Shown in pieces: positions 35,190 to 44,809 of a DNA stretch of 49,942 nucleotides. Under the pieces are notes generated by a model. The model did no database searches and was not told the origin of the DNA. It was given only the letters and a program-made list of their open reading frames with translations. Each line of letters opens with the position of its first letter. Within the stretch, counting starts at the first letter, position 1. Origin of the DNA: Bradyrhizobium sp. (GTDB taxonomy: Bacteria; Pseudomonadota; Alphaproteobacteria; Rhizobiales; Xanthobacteraceae); contig NZ_JAUYQU010000161.1 in NCBI RefSeq assembly GCF_030697065.1, positions 1-49,942 of the forward strand, read 5' to 3'. The translations under genes and the position numbers were made by a program.

Positions 35190-35355
35190 TTGATACCTGC
35201 GAGGCCTGGGCCGGACGACGATGTAATGAGTATTTACATCAATCTTTCCATTGTCAAGTTTTCAGGCGCTCCGGAACGCATCATGGCCGGACTGCTGGAG
35301 TCCGGCCATGCCAGGAATTGCCTACCTTAATGGTTGCTCGCCTCGCGAGCTGCGA

Positions 35356-35859
35356 TCAGAATGGAATGTCGTCGTCCATGTCGCTGTTGCGGGCGCCGGC
35401 ACCGGCCGCCACCGCGCGGCGCGGCGCCGCGCTGGAGGGACCGCTGGAGCCGAAATCGCCACCGGACTCATCCGGTCCGAAATTGCCGCCGCCGCCACCC
35501 GCGCCGCTGCGGCCGTCGAGCATGGTCAGCGTCGAGTTGAAGCCCTGCAGCACCACTTCGGTCGAGTATTTCTCGACGCCGGCCTGGTCGGTCCATTTGC
35601 GGGTCTGCAGCGCGCCCTCGATGTACACCTTGGCGCCCTTCTTGAGATACTGCTCGACGATCTTGCAGAGCGGCTCGGAGAAGATCACCACGCGGTGCCA
35701 CTCGGTCTTTTCCTTGCGCTCGCCGGTCGCCTTGTCGCGCCAGGTCTCGGAGGTTGCCACGCTCAGATTGGCGATCGGCCGCCCGTCCTGGGTCCGCCGG
35801 ATCTCCGGATCCTTGCCGAGATTTCCGACCAGAATCACCTTGTTTACACTTCCCGCCAT
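35356..35859 (-). CDS. ssb: Single-stranded DNA-binding protein
   Basis: This 167-residue protein has an OB fold with '[35 protein letters not shown]', '[40 protein letters not shown]' and '[14 protein letters not shown]'. A Gly-rich linker follows, then the acidic interaction tip 'MDDDIPF'. It coats single strands during replication and repair and recruits partners through that tip. A LexA-box-like sequence lies about 190 bp upstream (36045-36059), so it may belong to the SOS response. Confidence 0.97.
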   Translation of the reverse strand: MAGSVNKVILVGNLGKDPEIRRTQDGRPIANLSVATSETWRDKATGERKEKTEWHRVVIFSEPLCKIVEQYLKKGAKVYIEGALQTRKWTDQAGVEKYSTEVVLQGFNSTLTMLDGRSGAGGGGGNFGPDESGGDFGSSGPSSAAPRRAVAAGAGARNSDMDDDIPF

Positions 35860-36326
35860 CGTCGCTCTCCACTCATGGAATGTACTGAATTGTCCGGAAC
35901 GGTGGGCCGCCCGCCGATTCCGGGATTGCCATCCATTGCTGTCGGACCATCTTTGAACCGGACCCTATACGCTCGCCGCAGCCGCCAACCTCGCGATCCC
36001 CGGTGATGACAAGGTTATCCACATATAGCATTTCCGCGGACCACGTTCCAGTTTTGTTCTGAAATTCGCGGGCACGCAGTGAGCGCACGGTATCCAAGCA
36101 CTGCGCCGCCACATTGGGGCGGTCAGAGTTCCATCGGGTTCCCTCCGGGTTCCCGATTCTCTAAACAAATCATTAAGATCCAGCGATTCACTTCGCCGCC
36201 GAGTGTTGCATTTCGGAGACGGCATTTTCCCTGGAATCGATTATGGTCATTTTCGAAACTGATTGGGCGTTCGCATCGAATTCAAACCGCTCGGGACAAC
36301 GAAGCGGATCAACTGGAGAAAAAGAG
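35860..36326. other. Divergent intergenic region of ssb and the porin-like gene
   Basis: No gene is seen in this 467-bp region. It contains the LexA box at 36045-36059 and the upstream region of the outer-membrane protein gene. Confidence 0.6.
36045..36059. promoter_or_regulatory. Alphaproteobacterial LexA box near ssb
   Basis: GTTC (36045-36048), seven bases, GTTC (36056-36059): this is the alphaproteobacterial SOS operator form. It lies upstream of ssb on the minus strand, 186 bp from its start. Confidence 0.65.
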
Positions 36327-37097
36327 ATGAAGAAGTTCTTGCTGGGTACTGTTGGTTTGGTTGCGCTGGGCATGGCTGCTCCCGCGTCTGCCGCGGATAT
36401 GGCTGCGCGTCCCTACACCAAGGCCCCCCCCCCCGTGATGGCCTCGATCTATAACTGGAGCGGCTTCTACGTCGGCGTCAACGGCGGCTGGGGTTCGAGC
36501 CAGAAGAGCTGGGACTTCGTGACCCCGGCAGGCGCCTTCGTCGCAGCCGAAGGCAGCCACGATGCAACCGGCGGCACCGTCGGCGGTCAGATCGGCTATC
36601 GCTGGCAGGCTTCGCAGTGGGTGTTCGGTTTGGAAGCACAGGGCAACTGGGCTGATTTCCAGGGCTCGAATGTGAGCCTTGCTTTCCCGGCATTCACCAA
36701 CGACACCCGCGTCGATGCATTTGGCCTCTTCACCGGCCAGGTCGGTATCGCCTTCAACAACGCCCTGCTCTACGTCAAGGGCGGCGCTGCGGTCACCTCC
36801 GATCGCTACCGCGCTTTGGCGACCGGCACCGGCATCCAGGTTGCCAACACCGTCGACGACACCCGCTGGGGTGCCGTGGTCGGCGTCGGTCTGGAATACG
36901 GCTTCGCCCCGAACTGGTCGTTCGCAGTCGAGTACGATCACATGTTCATGGAAGACAGGACCTACACCTTCATCAACAACGGCAATGCCGGCGCCGCCGG
37001 GACCCTGTTCGGCACCGACCGCATCAGCCAGGACGTCGATATCATCACCGCCCGCATCAACTACCGCTGGGGTGGCCCGGTCGTCGCGCGCTACTGA
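36327..37097 (+). CDS. Outer-membrane beta-barrel protein
   Basis: This 256-residue protein starts at 36327, with GGAG upstream. A signal peptide ('[23 protein letters not shown]') is followed by '[20 protein letters not shown]'. Alternating beta-strand patterns continue to a final strand '[15 protein letters not shown]' ending in an aromatic residue, as in OmpA-like/Omp25-31 barrels of rhizobia. An 11-base C tract (36424-36434) lies in the coding region shortly after the signal peptide. That position makes slipped-strand frameshifts possible. A strong terminator follows. Confidence 0.9.
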   Translation: MKKFLLGTVGLVALGMAAPASAADMAARPYTKAPPPVMASIYNWSGFYVGVNGGWGSSQKSWDFVTPAGAFVAAEGSHDATGGTVGGQIGYRWQASQWVFGLEAQGNWADFQGSNVSLAFPAFTNDTRVDAFGLFTGQVGIAFNNALLYVKGGAAVTSDRYRALATGTGIQVANTVDDTRWGAVVGVGLEYGFAPNWSFAVEYDHMFMEDRTYTFINNGNAGAAGTLFGTDRISQDVDIITARINYRWGGPVVARY

Positions 37098-37127
37098 TCG
37101 TTTCGATCCGACCGCAATCGAACTACG

Positions 37128-37152
37128 AAAGGCCGGCCTTGCGCCGGCCTTT
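37128..37152 (+). terminator. Terminator after outer-membrane protein gene
   Basis: AAAGGCCGGC-CTTGC-GCCGGCCTTT is a perfect 10-bp stem with a 5-base loop followed by a T-rich end, 31 bp after the stop. Confidence 0.85.
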
Positions 37153-37242
37153 CTGTTTGTCGGCACGCTGCCACCTGCTGCCATCGAAACCGCACTCAAA
37201 ACAAACGGTTGATGATTCGAATCGGGACTGGAAATCCCCGCG

Positions 37243-37257
37243 GTTCTTCCTATGTTC
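37243..37257. promoter_or_regulatory. Alphaproteobacterial LexA box upstream of uvrA
   Basis: GTTC (37243-37246), seven bases, GTTC (37254-37257), 93 bp upstream of the uvrA start. It shares 14 of 17 positions with the minus-strand box in front of the AAA ATPase (43716-43730), including TATGTTCCA at its end. Confidence 0.8.
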
Positions 37258-37350
37258 CATGCTTCACCCCATCGGCGTCCGGTCCCGGTCAATCCGGCGA
37301 ACCGCGCCTGAACGCTAGCGGCGCCGAACACGCGCCCCGGGAATGCCGAC

Positions 37351-40332
<2,982 letters not shown>

Positions 40333-40348
40333 CGGCAGGAAAAATGCG

Positions 40349-40561
40349 ATGATCCGAAAAACCGTCAAGCTCATCCATGAAGGCCGGTACGCTGCGGAGG
40401 TTCCTGTCGAACTGATCGAGGATGACACGGGCTGGTCGCCCTACCTCTCCTTGGAAGACTCAAAGAAACTTGATGCGGTCCGGGCGGCATTGCGCAAAGG
40501 CGAGTTCGCCGTGGCAGCCAGGCACGGGCGGGTATTTGAGTTGATGCCGACCGCGATCTGA
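40349..40561 (+). CDS. Small hypothetical protein, perhaps co-transcribed with uvrA
   Basis: This 70-residue protein starts at 40349, with AGGA upstream, 16 bp after the uvrA stop. The sequence 'MIRKTVKLIHEGRYAAEVPVELIEDDTGWSPYLSLEDSKKLDAVRAALRKGEFAVAARHGRVFELMP' is a compact alpha/beta pattern seen in several rhizobial 'hypothetical' proteins, some paired with toxin genes. No toxin gene is adjacent here. Its function is unknown. Confidence 0.6.
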   Translation: MIRKTVKLIHEGRYAAEVPVELIEDDTGWSPYLSLEDSKKLDAVRAALRKGEFAVAARHGRVFELMPTAI

Positions 40562-40642
40562 CGGCGCCAGCGCTTGGCTTGAGCCAGTCGTGAACGCTCC
40601 ATTCGGCGTCATCCCGTTCCGACCACGATTGCCTTACGGCAG

Positions 40643-41731
40643 TCAGGTCGCCGACGGCGCGTCGACCGCAGGCGGCTTTACCGGAAACAGGCGAGTGCGC
40701 GTCCGCCGGAATAAGCGGAAACACGATCTCATGAGAGCCGCCGTCGGCCTTTCCAGCAGCCAGTGGACGGCTATCGCAGAGACGATGACGACCGCGAGAT
40801 AGACCGCGGTTATGAGCAACGGCGGATATGGCAGCCGTTCCAGGAGCTTGAAATCCATCAGCTTGACCATCACCACGATGTGCAGCAGGTAAACCGGATA
40901 GGAGAGATCCCCCAGCGCGTTCCACCGGGCAGAATCCTTTGTGGATGAAAAAATGCCCGGCAGGGCCGCCGCGAAGCAGATGACGGCGGCCCAGAAACGA
41001 AACCCGTCCCAGGTCGCGGTGCCGTCGCGAAGCCACAACCAGGAGCATGCCAGAAACAGCAACCCGATCCTGCCGCTCCTGATCCAGAGCCAGCGCAACG
41101 ACAGCAGTTGCACGAAATGACCGATCAGGAAAAACACAAGCGTCGATGGCAGGAACAGGTACATCATCCTGCCGTCAAAAGGCGTTGTCGAGACGATGGC
41201 CAGCCGGATCGCTGCGGACAGCAGCAATAGACTCATCGCGACCTTCCAGGAGCGGAGAATGAAGGGAGCCAGAAGATAGAAAACGAGTTCTGCGCCCAGG
41301 GTCCACGCCTGATGAAGATACTGCGGAGAAGCATCCCAATGCCAACCCGGGTAATCCGCGAACAGGATGCGCCAGTCCACCCCGATGATGAAAACGTTGG
41401 TGAACTTGTCGATCGACGACAAGGCGCCAAACCAGGACCAGAGATTGTGCACGGCGAACGTCAGCAGCAGAACCGGCCAATACAGCGAGAAAATGCGAAC
41501 CAGCCGGCCCTCATAGAAGCGAAGCGCCCCGGCCGGCGTCGAAGGATACTTTTCCGTCAATCCTGTGCTGATCAGGAATCCACTGATCATATAAAAAAAC
41601 ATCACGGCAAAACCGGCATTAATTCCGAGTTCGATGTTCGGGAGAGTATTGATGCCTGCGGGCGTGAGCATCAACATGCGCAGGTGGCCAACAGCGACCA
41701 CAAGCGCCAGGAAGAGGCGGATGGCCCCCAT
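40643..41731 (-). CDS. Acyltransferase family 3 membrane protein
   Basis: This 362-residue protein begins 'RLFLALVVAVGHLRML' with the conserved His of acyltransferase-3 proteins. It has about ten hydrophobic segments, 'MISGFLISTGLTEKYP' and 'FYEGRLVRIFSLYWPVLLL' (conserved Arg), and later 'LSYPVYLLHIVVMVKLM' with a His. These enzymes O-acylate sugars of lipopolysaccharide, exopolysaccharide or Nod-type molecules. Target and donor are unknown. A Pro-rich cytoplasmic tail ends the protein. The gene stands alone. Confidence 0.87.
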   Translation of the reverse strand: MGAIRLFLALVVAVGHLRMLMLTPAGINTLPNIELGINAGFAVMFFYMISGFLISTGLTEKYPSTPAGALRFYEGRLVRIFSLYWPVLLLTFAVHNLWSWFGALSSIDKFTNVFIIGVDWRILFADYPGWHWDASPQYLHQAWTLGAELVFYLLAPFILRSWKVAMSLLLLSAAIRLAIVSTTPFDGRMMYLFLPSTLVFFLIGHFVQLLSLRWLWIRSGRIGLLFLACSWLWLRDGTATWDGFRFWAAVICFAAALPGIFSSTKDSARWNALGDLSYPVYLLHIVVMVKLMDFKLLERLPYPPLLITAVYLAVVIVSAIAVHWLLERPTAALMRSCFRLFRRTRTRLFPVKPPAVDAPSAT

Positions 41732-41855
41732 GTTGATTTACCCCCTCGCGATCTTCATCGTCGTCGCGATAGCGGCAACCTAGCATCGCCACCGGACCAC
41801 GGGAAGCAGAGTCCAGCGTGTAGGTTGAGTTGAGCCCTTTCGAAACCCAACGGGC

Positions 41856-41989
41856 TCAGGTCGCTAACTTCGCGACATTCAACGCCATTAGCAGATCGAT
41901 AGAGGCTTCAAAATCCAGTCCGCGAAACTGGTTCGGTTGCTCGCCGTCCCAAATCTTTTGGGTCGCGGAATTTCGCCACGAACGATCAT
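41856..41989 (-). pseudogene. Truncated, frameshifted copy of higB
   Basis: The frame reads 'SWRNSATQKIWDGEQPNQFRG' and 'LDFEASIDLLMALNVAKLAT' before a stop. It matches the first 45 residues of the intact HigB. The ATG at 41989 is one base out of frame relative to the copy, because a base is missing just after it. The remaining half of higB is absent. The copy cannot make the toxin. Confidence 0.8.
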
Positions 41990-42067
41990 GGCATAAATAT
42001 ACTACACGAAACGGTGAACGGCGAGGCATTGCATGCGGTGCCCTTTCGCTCTGCGCCCGCCGCCTTT

Positions 42068-42134
42068 TCACTCCTCCACCACCGCCTCGACAAACCCCTT
42101 CGGGTCCTCGCAGAACTCGCGCATGACCTTGTAG
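42068..42134 (-). pseudogene. 3' fragment of a second AAA ATPase copy
   Basis: The last codons of the ATPase gene ('REFCEDPKGFVEAVVEE' and stop) are repeated here almost unchanged, with nothing of the rest of the gene. They lie in the same order relative to the higB remnant as the intact pair. Confidence 0.8.
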
Positions 42135-42152
42135 CTCGTAGGATGGGTAGCC

Positions 42153-42281
42153 CGTAGGATGGGTTGAGCCGTTCGCGAAACCCATCATCTTCATCCTCGC
42201 AAAACTGCGACTGATGGGTATCGCTATCGAGGCGGGTAAACCCCGCCTCTTCGCTCCACCCATCCAACATACCGTCCTACG
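42153..42281. repeat. MITE-like repeat supplying the higA stop
   Basis: The ends CGTAGGATGGG (42153) and CCGTCCTACG (42272-42281) are imperfect inverted repeats, with inner pairs GCGAAACCCATC and GATGGGTATCGC. A second CGTAGGATGGG begins at 42137. The right end contains the TAG of higA. A similar, shorter sequence is at 41819-41850. Such CGTAGGATGGG palindromes are frequent in Bradyrhizobium. Confidence 0.7.
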
Positions 42282-42564
42282 CGGCATCCGCCGGCCTGAC
42301 GCGCTTTGCAATCTCCGCGCCCTTCTCCCGCTCGACCACGCCGATGTCATATTGGCCCTGCAAGTCGAGCCAGAACAGCGCACCGTTGCCGAAGTAGCGG
42401 CCAAGGCGCACCGCCGTGTCAGCCGTGATCGAACGGCGACCGTTGAGAATGTCGGTGACGCGGCCGGAGGGTACGCCGATGTCCAGCGACAACCGGTTGG
42501 CGCTGAGCCTGCGTGCGGTCAGTTCGCGCTTCAACAGACGGCCGGGGTGTACAACGGGAGCCAT
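42277..42564 (-). CDS. higA: HigA-type antitoxin (Xre family)
   Basis: This 95-residue protein starts at 42564, 5 bp after the toxin stop. Its HTH region 'HPGRLLKRELTARRLSANRLSLDIGVPSGRVTDILNGRRSITADTAVRLGRYF' is the HigA/VapI pattern. It should neutralise HigB and repress the shared promoter. The last codons and the stop fall on the end of a MITE-like repeat, so the C-terminus may have been altered by it. Confidence 0.9.
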   Translation of the reverse strand: MAPVVHPGRLLKRELTARRLSANRLSLDIGVPSGRVTDILNGRRSITADTAVRLGRYFGNGALFWLDLQGQYDIGVVEREKGAEIAKRVRPADAA

Positions 42565-42569
42565 GACGA

Positions 42570-42857
42570 TCAACCTCTGTGGTAGTCGACGATCTCAACT
42601 TCGTGGGCATCGCCCTTGTGAAATTCGAAACAGATACGCCAGCGTTCGTTGACCGTCATCGCCCACTGCCCCCTGCGATCACCCTTGAGCTTGTGCAAAC
42701 CGACGCTTTTCAACGGGCTCAGATCGTTGAGTGACTTGGCGACATTCAACGCCACTAACAGATCGATAGCGGCTTCGAAATCCAGTCCGCGAAACTGATT
42801 TGGCTGCTCGCCGTCCCAAACCTTTCGGGTCGCGGAATTTCGCCACGAAGGTATCAT
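42570..42857 (-). CDS. higB: HigB-type toxin (RelE superfamily)
   Basis: This 95-residue protein includes 'SWRNSATRKVWDGEQPNQFRGLDF', 'LKSVGLHKLKGDRRGQWAMTVNERWRICFEFHKGDAHEVEIVDYHRG', with the basic and aromatic residues of HigB/RelE ribosome-dependent RNases near 'NERWRICF' and 'DYH'. HigB cleaves mRNA on the ribosome. Toxin-before-antitoxin order fits higBA. A promoter with its start on the ATG lies just upstream (42864-42892), so translation may be leaderless. Upstream on the same strand is an AAA ATPase. Confidence 0.92.
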   Translation of the reverse strand: MIPSWRNSATRKVWDGEQPNQFRGLDFEAAIDLLVALNVAKSLNDLSPLKSVGLHKLKGDRRGQWAMTVNERWRICFEFHKGDAHEVEIVDYHRG

Positions 42858-43001
42858 GGCATAAACATACTACGCGAAACGGTGAACGGCAAGTCCATTA
42901 CACGTGATGCCCCTTCGCTCCGCCTGCCGCCTTTTCACTCCTCCACCACCGCCTCGACAAACCCCTTCGGGTCCTCGCAGAACTCGCGCATGACCTTGTA
43001 G
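42711..43001. repeat. Right copy of the duplication, intact genes
   Basis: It matches 41848-42134 and contains the 5' part of higB, the intergenic region and the last codons of the ATPase, all intact. Confidence 0.85.
42864..42892 (-). promoter_or_regulatory. higB promoter with predicted leaderless start
   Basis: On the minus strand TTGCCG (42887-42892) and TATGTT (42864-42869) are separated by exactly 17 bp. The start is predicted 7 bases later on the A of the higB ATG. No ribosome-binding site is seen before higB, in line with leaderless translation. Confidence 0.5.
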
Positions 43002-43690
43002 TGATCCGTGTCCTTCACGCTCACCGGCTCCAGCCCGTATTTCGACAGCCGTAGCAGCCGCGCGCCAGGATAGGCCATCAGGACAGGCGAATGCGTGGCC
43101 ATGATGATCTGGCAGTGGCCTGAGTTTTCCATCCGTCGCATCAGTTTCAGAAATTCCATCTGGCGCGACGGCGACAGCGCGGATTCCGGTTCGTCGAAGA
43201 TGTAGATGCCCTGGCGCTGGCAGCGCTCCTCGAAGAAGCGCATGAAGCCCTCGCCGTGCGAATGGGACAGGAAATCCGCATAGGGGCTCCTGACCTGGTC
43301 GAGATACCTGGCGACGGAAAAGAAGCTCTCGGCCCGGAAGAACCAGCCGTTGGTGACCTTCGGCAGCCAGCTGGCGCGAAACGCGCTGGAAAGCTGGCCG
43401 CCCATCGCCTCCGCCGCTTCGGAATGATCGACCGGCCGATAGCCCTTGCCGCCGCCGGCTTCGTCGTAACCCGCCAGCACGGCGATGCCTTCGAGCAAGG
43501 TGGATTTGCCGGTACCGTTCTCGCCGACGATGATGGTGAAGGCGCGATCGAAGCCCAGCTCGAAATCATCACTGAGGAACGGCAGGCAGAACGGATAGGC
43601 GGCGCGGTCGGCGATGCGCGACGGCTCGAGCCAGACGCGCCTGAGGTACGGCGCGGGCAGATTGACGGTTCGATTTCGTCGGGAGGCCAT
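42935..43690 (-). CDS. Small AAA ATPase with SOS-type operator
   Basis: This 251-residue protein starts at 43690, preceded by GGAG. Walker A is 'IIVGENGTGKSTLLEGIAVLAG'-type near residue 48. 'GIYIFDEPESALSPSRQMEFLKLMRRM' is Walker B and the D-loop region, and 'IIMATHSPVLMAY' has the switch His. The arrangement is that of ABC-like/SMC-type ATPases, as in RecF, OLD-like and abortive-infection proteins. Beside higBA and under a LexA box, it may belong to a stress or defence module. Substrate and partner are unknown. A separate nuclease or TOPRIM domain is not seen. Confidence 0.83.
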   Translation of the reverse strand: MASRRNRTVNLPAPYLRRVWLEPSRIADRAAYPFCLPFLSDDFELGFDRAFTIIVGENGTGKSTLLEGIAVLAGYDEAGGGKGYRPVDHSEAAEAMGGQLSSAFRASWLPKVTNGWFFRAESFFSVARYLDQVRSPYADFLSHSHGEGFMRFFEERCQRQGIYIFDEPESALSPSRQMEFLKLMRRMENSGHCQIIMATHSPVLMAYPGARLLRLSKYGLEPVSVKDTDHYKVMREFCEDPKGFVEAVVEE

Positions 43691-43715
43691 GCTATCCGCT
43701 CCAAAGGCACGTCTG

Positions 43716-43730
43716 GAACATAAAGGGAAC
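43716..43730. promoter_or_regulatory. LexA box upstream of AAA ATPase
   Basis: GAAC (43716-43719), seven bases, GAAC (43727-43730) lies 26 bp upstream of the ATPase start. On the minus strand it reads GTTCCCTTTATGTTCCA, very close to the uvrA box. Its location near the likely -10 region suits repression. Confidence 0.7.
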
Positions 43731-43939
43731 ACGTGCGCTTTGGAAGCCAGATTCGTGACTTGCCTCTCGCTTCGGTACACTAAGCCATGGTATTAAGATA
43801 CCTCAACCCGGCCTCACCTTGGCATTGCATGGGGTTGTTTTCAATATTTCTGCACAGGGTGGCAAAGGCGCTTGCGCCGTGGCCGTCATCTTCCTGCCGC
43901 ACCACGATCGATGGTGGGCACGTAAGCGCTTTTCCCAAC

Positions 43940-44806
43940 CTACGAAACGGCCACCACCTCCAGCACCAGCTCCATCGTCATCAGCACCGGATTGTCGCAA
44001 CGCTCCAGCCGGCCCTCGGCGAGTCCGCCGGTGTAGTCGACGACGGCAATGTCCAGGTCGGCTTCGAGCGCGCCGCCCGGCCCCGCCGCGATGACTCCCG
44101 AACGGATCGCGAGTTCGGTTGCGAACGGCTCGACGATACGGCCGTCGGCGAAGCGCACCCCGATGGTGCTGCCGACGCCGCCGCGGAGTTTTGCGCGCGA
44201 GATTCCGCGATCCCGGCAGAACGCCTCCAGCGCGCCGGCAACATCCTGGTTCGGCCGCAGCCGCAGCGCGAAGGCGCGGCTGGTTGTCCCGGCGGCGGAG
44301 GCCGCACGAGCGACCGGTCCGAACAGCCTGAAATTGGTCTCGGGGTCCGGCTCCGCCACGAACATCGCGCCGTCAATGCCGAAAGCCTCGACTGCGAAGC
44401 ACTCTGCGACAACCGTTTCCTCCGGCAGGATATGGCCGCCGCCGGCACGGCCATCGGCTTCCGTCCACAACGCGTGGCAATGGAAGAACGGCGCACCGTC
44501 GCGCTGCCCCAGCGTCATCGCGCCGACCGTGAGCCGCGTGATGCCGGCCGGCCGGAAGGTGTCGCTGTAGAACGCGGCATTGGCGCCGGTCTTCGACAGC
44601 GCCGGCATCACATAGGCGAACGGGCCGAGCGCCCCGCCCCTCATGTTCAAGGTGCCCCCCGCGAAGCCTTGCGCCGCAAAGCCGCGGCGCGCGGCCTCCA
44701 GCAGCGGCAGGCCGGCTTCGAGCGTGAGGGCGAAAGCGCGTCCTCTGGCCTCCACCCACTGGATGCGCTCGGGCGCCGGCGGGCCGGGCTGCGTGACGCT
44801 TCGCAT
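43940..44806 (-). CDS. Double PCC-domain (DUF296) protein
   Basis: This 288-residue protein has two PCC-type repeats. The first (residues about 20-150) has the metal-site pattern 'FFHCHALWTEADGRAGGGHI'. The second (about 165-285) has 'GVGSTIGVRF' and 'DIAVVDYTGGLAEGRLERCDNPVLMTMEL' but lacks that His cluster. The PCC/DUF296 family occurs in plant AT-hook proteins and in bacteria; the enzymatic role is not established. Its start lies 3 bp after the acyl-CoA ligase stop, so they are probably translated from one transcript. Confidence 0.78.
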   Translation of the reverse strand: MRSVTQPGPPAPERIQWVEARGRAFALTLEAGLPLLEAARRGFAAQGFAGGTLNMRGGALGPFAYVMPALSKTGANAAFYSDTFRPAGITRLTVGAMTLGQRDGAPFFHCHALWTEADGRAGGGHILPEETVVAECFAVEAFGIDGAMFVAEPDPETNFRLFGPVARAASAAGTTSRAFALRLRPNQDVAGALEAFCRDRGISRAKLRGGVGSTIGVRFADGRIVEPFATELAIRSGVIAAGPGGALEADLDIAVVDYTGGLAEGRLERCDNPVLMTMELVLEVVAVS

Positions 44807-44809
44807 CGC

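Larger units (their letters stand above)
41848..42134. repeat. Left copy of a diverged 290-bp direct duplication
   Basis: It matches 42711-43001 at most positions with scattered substitutions and small gaps. It contains the 5' part of a higB copy and the 3' end of an ATPase copy. The right copy has the intact gene parts. The match ends at GACCTTGTAG, beside the MITE-like element. Confidence 0.85.
41732..42276. other. Duplication and repeat-filled stretch with no intact gene
   Basis: The region holds a MITE-like remnant (41819-41850), the left copy of a 290-bp duplication with broken higB and ATPase ends (41848-42134) and a MITE-like element up to the higA stop (42153-42281). No intact gene is seen. 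Confidence 0.75.
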
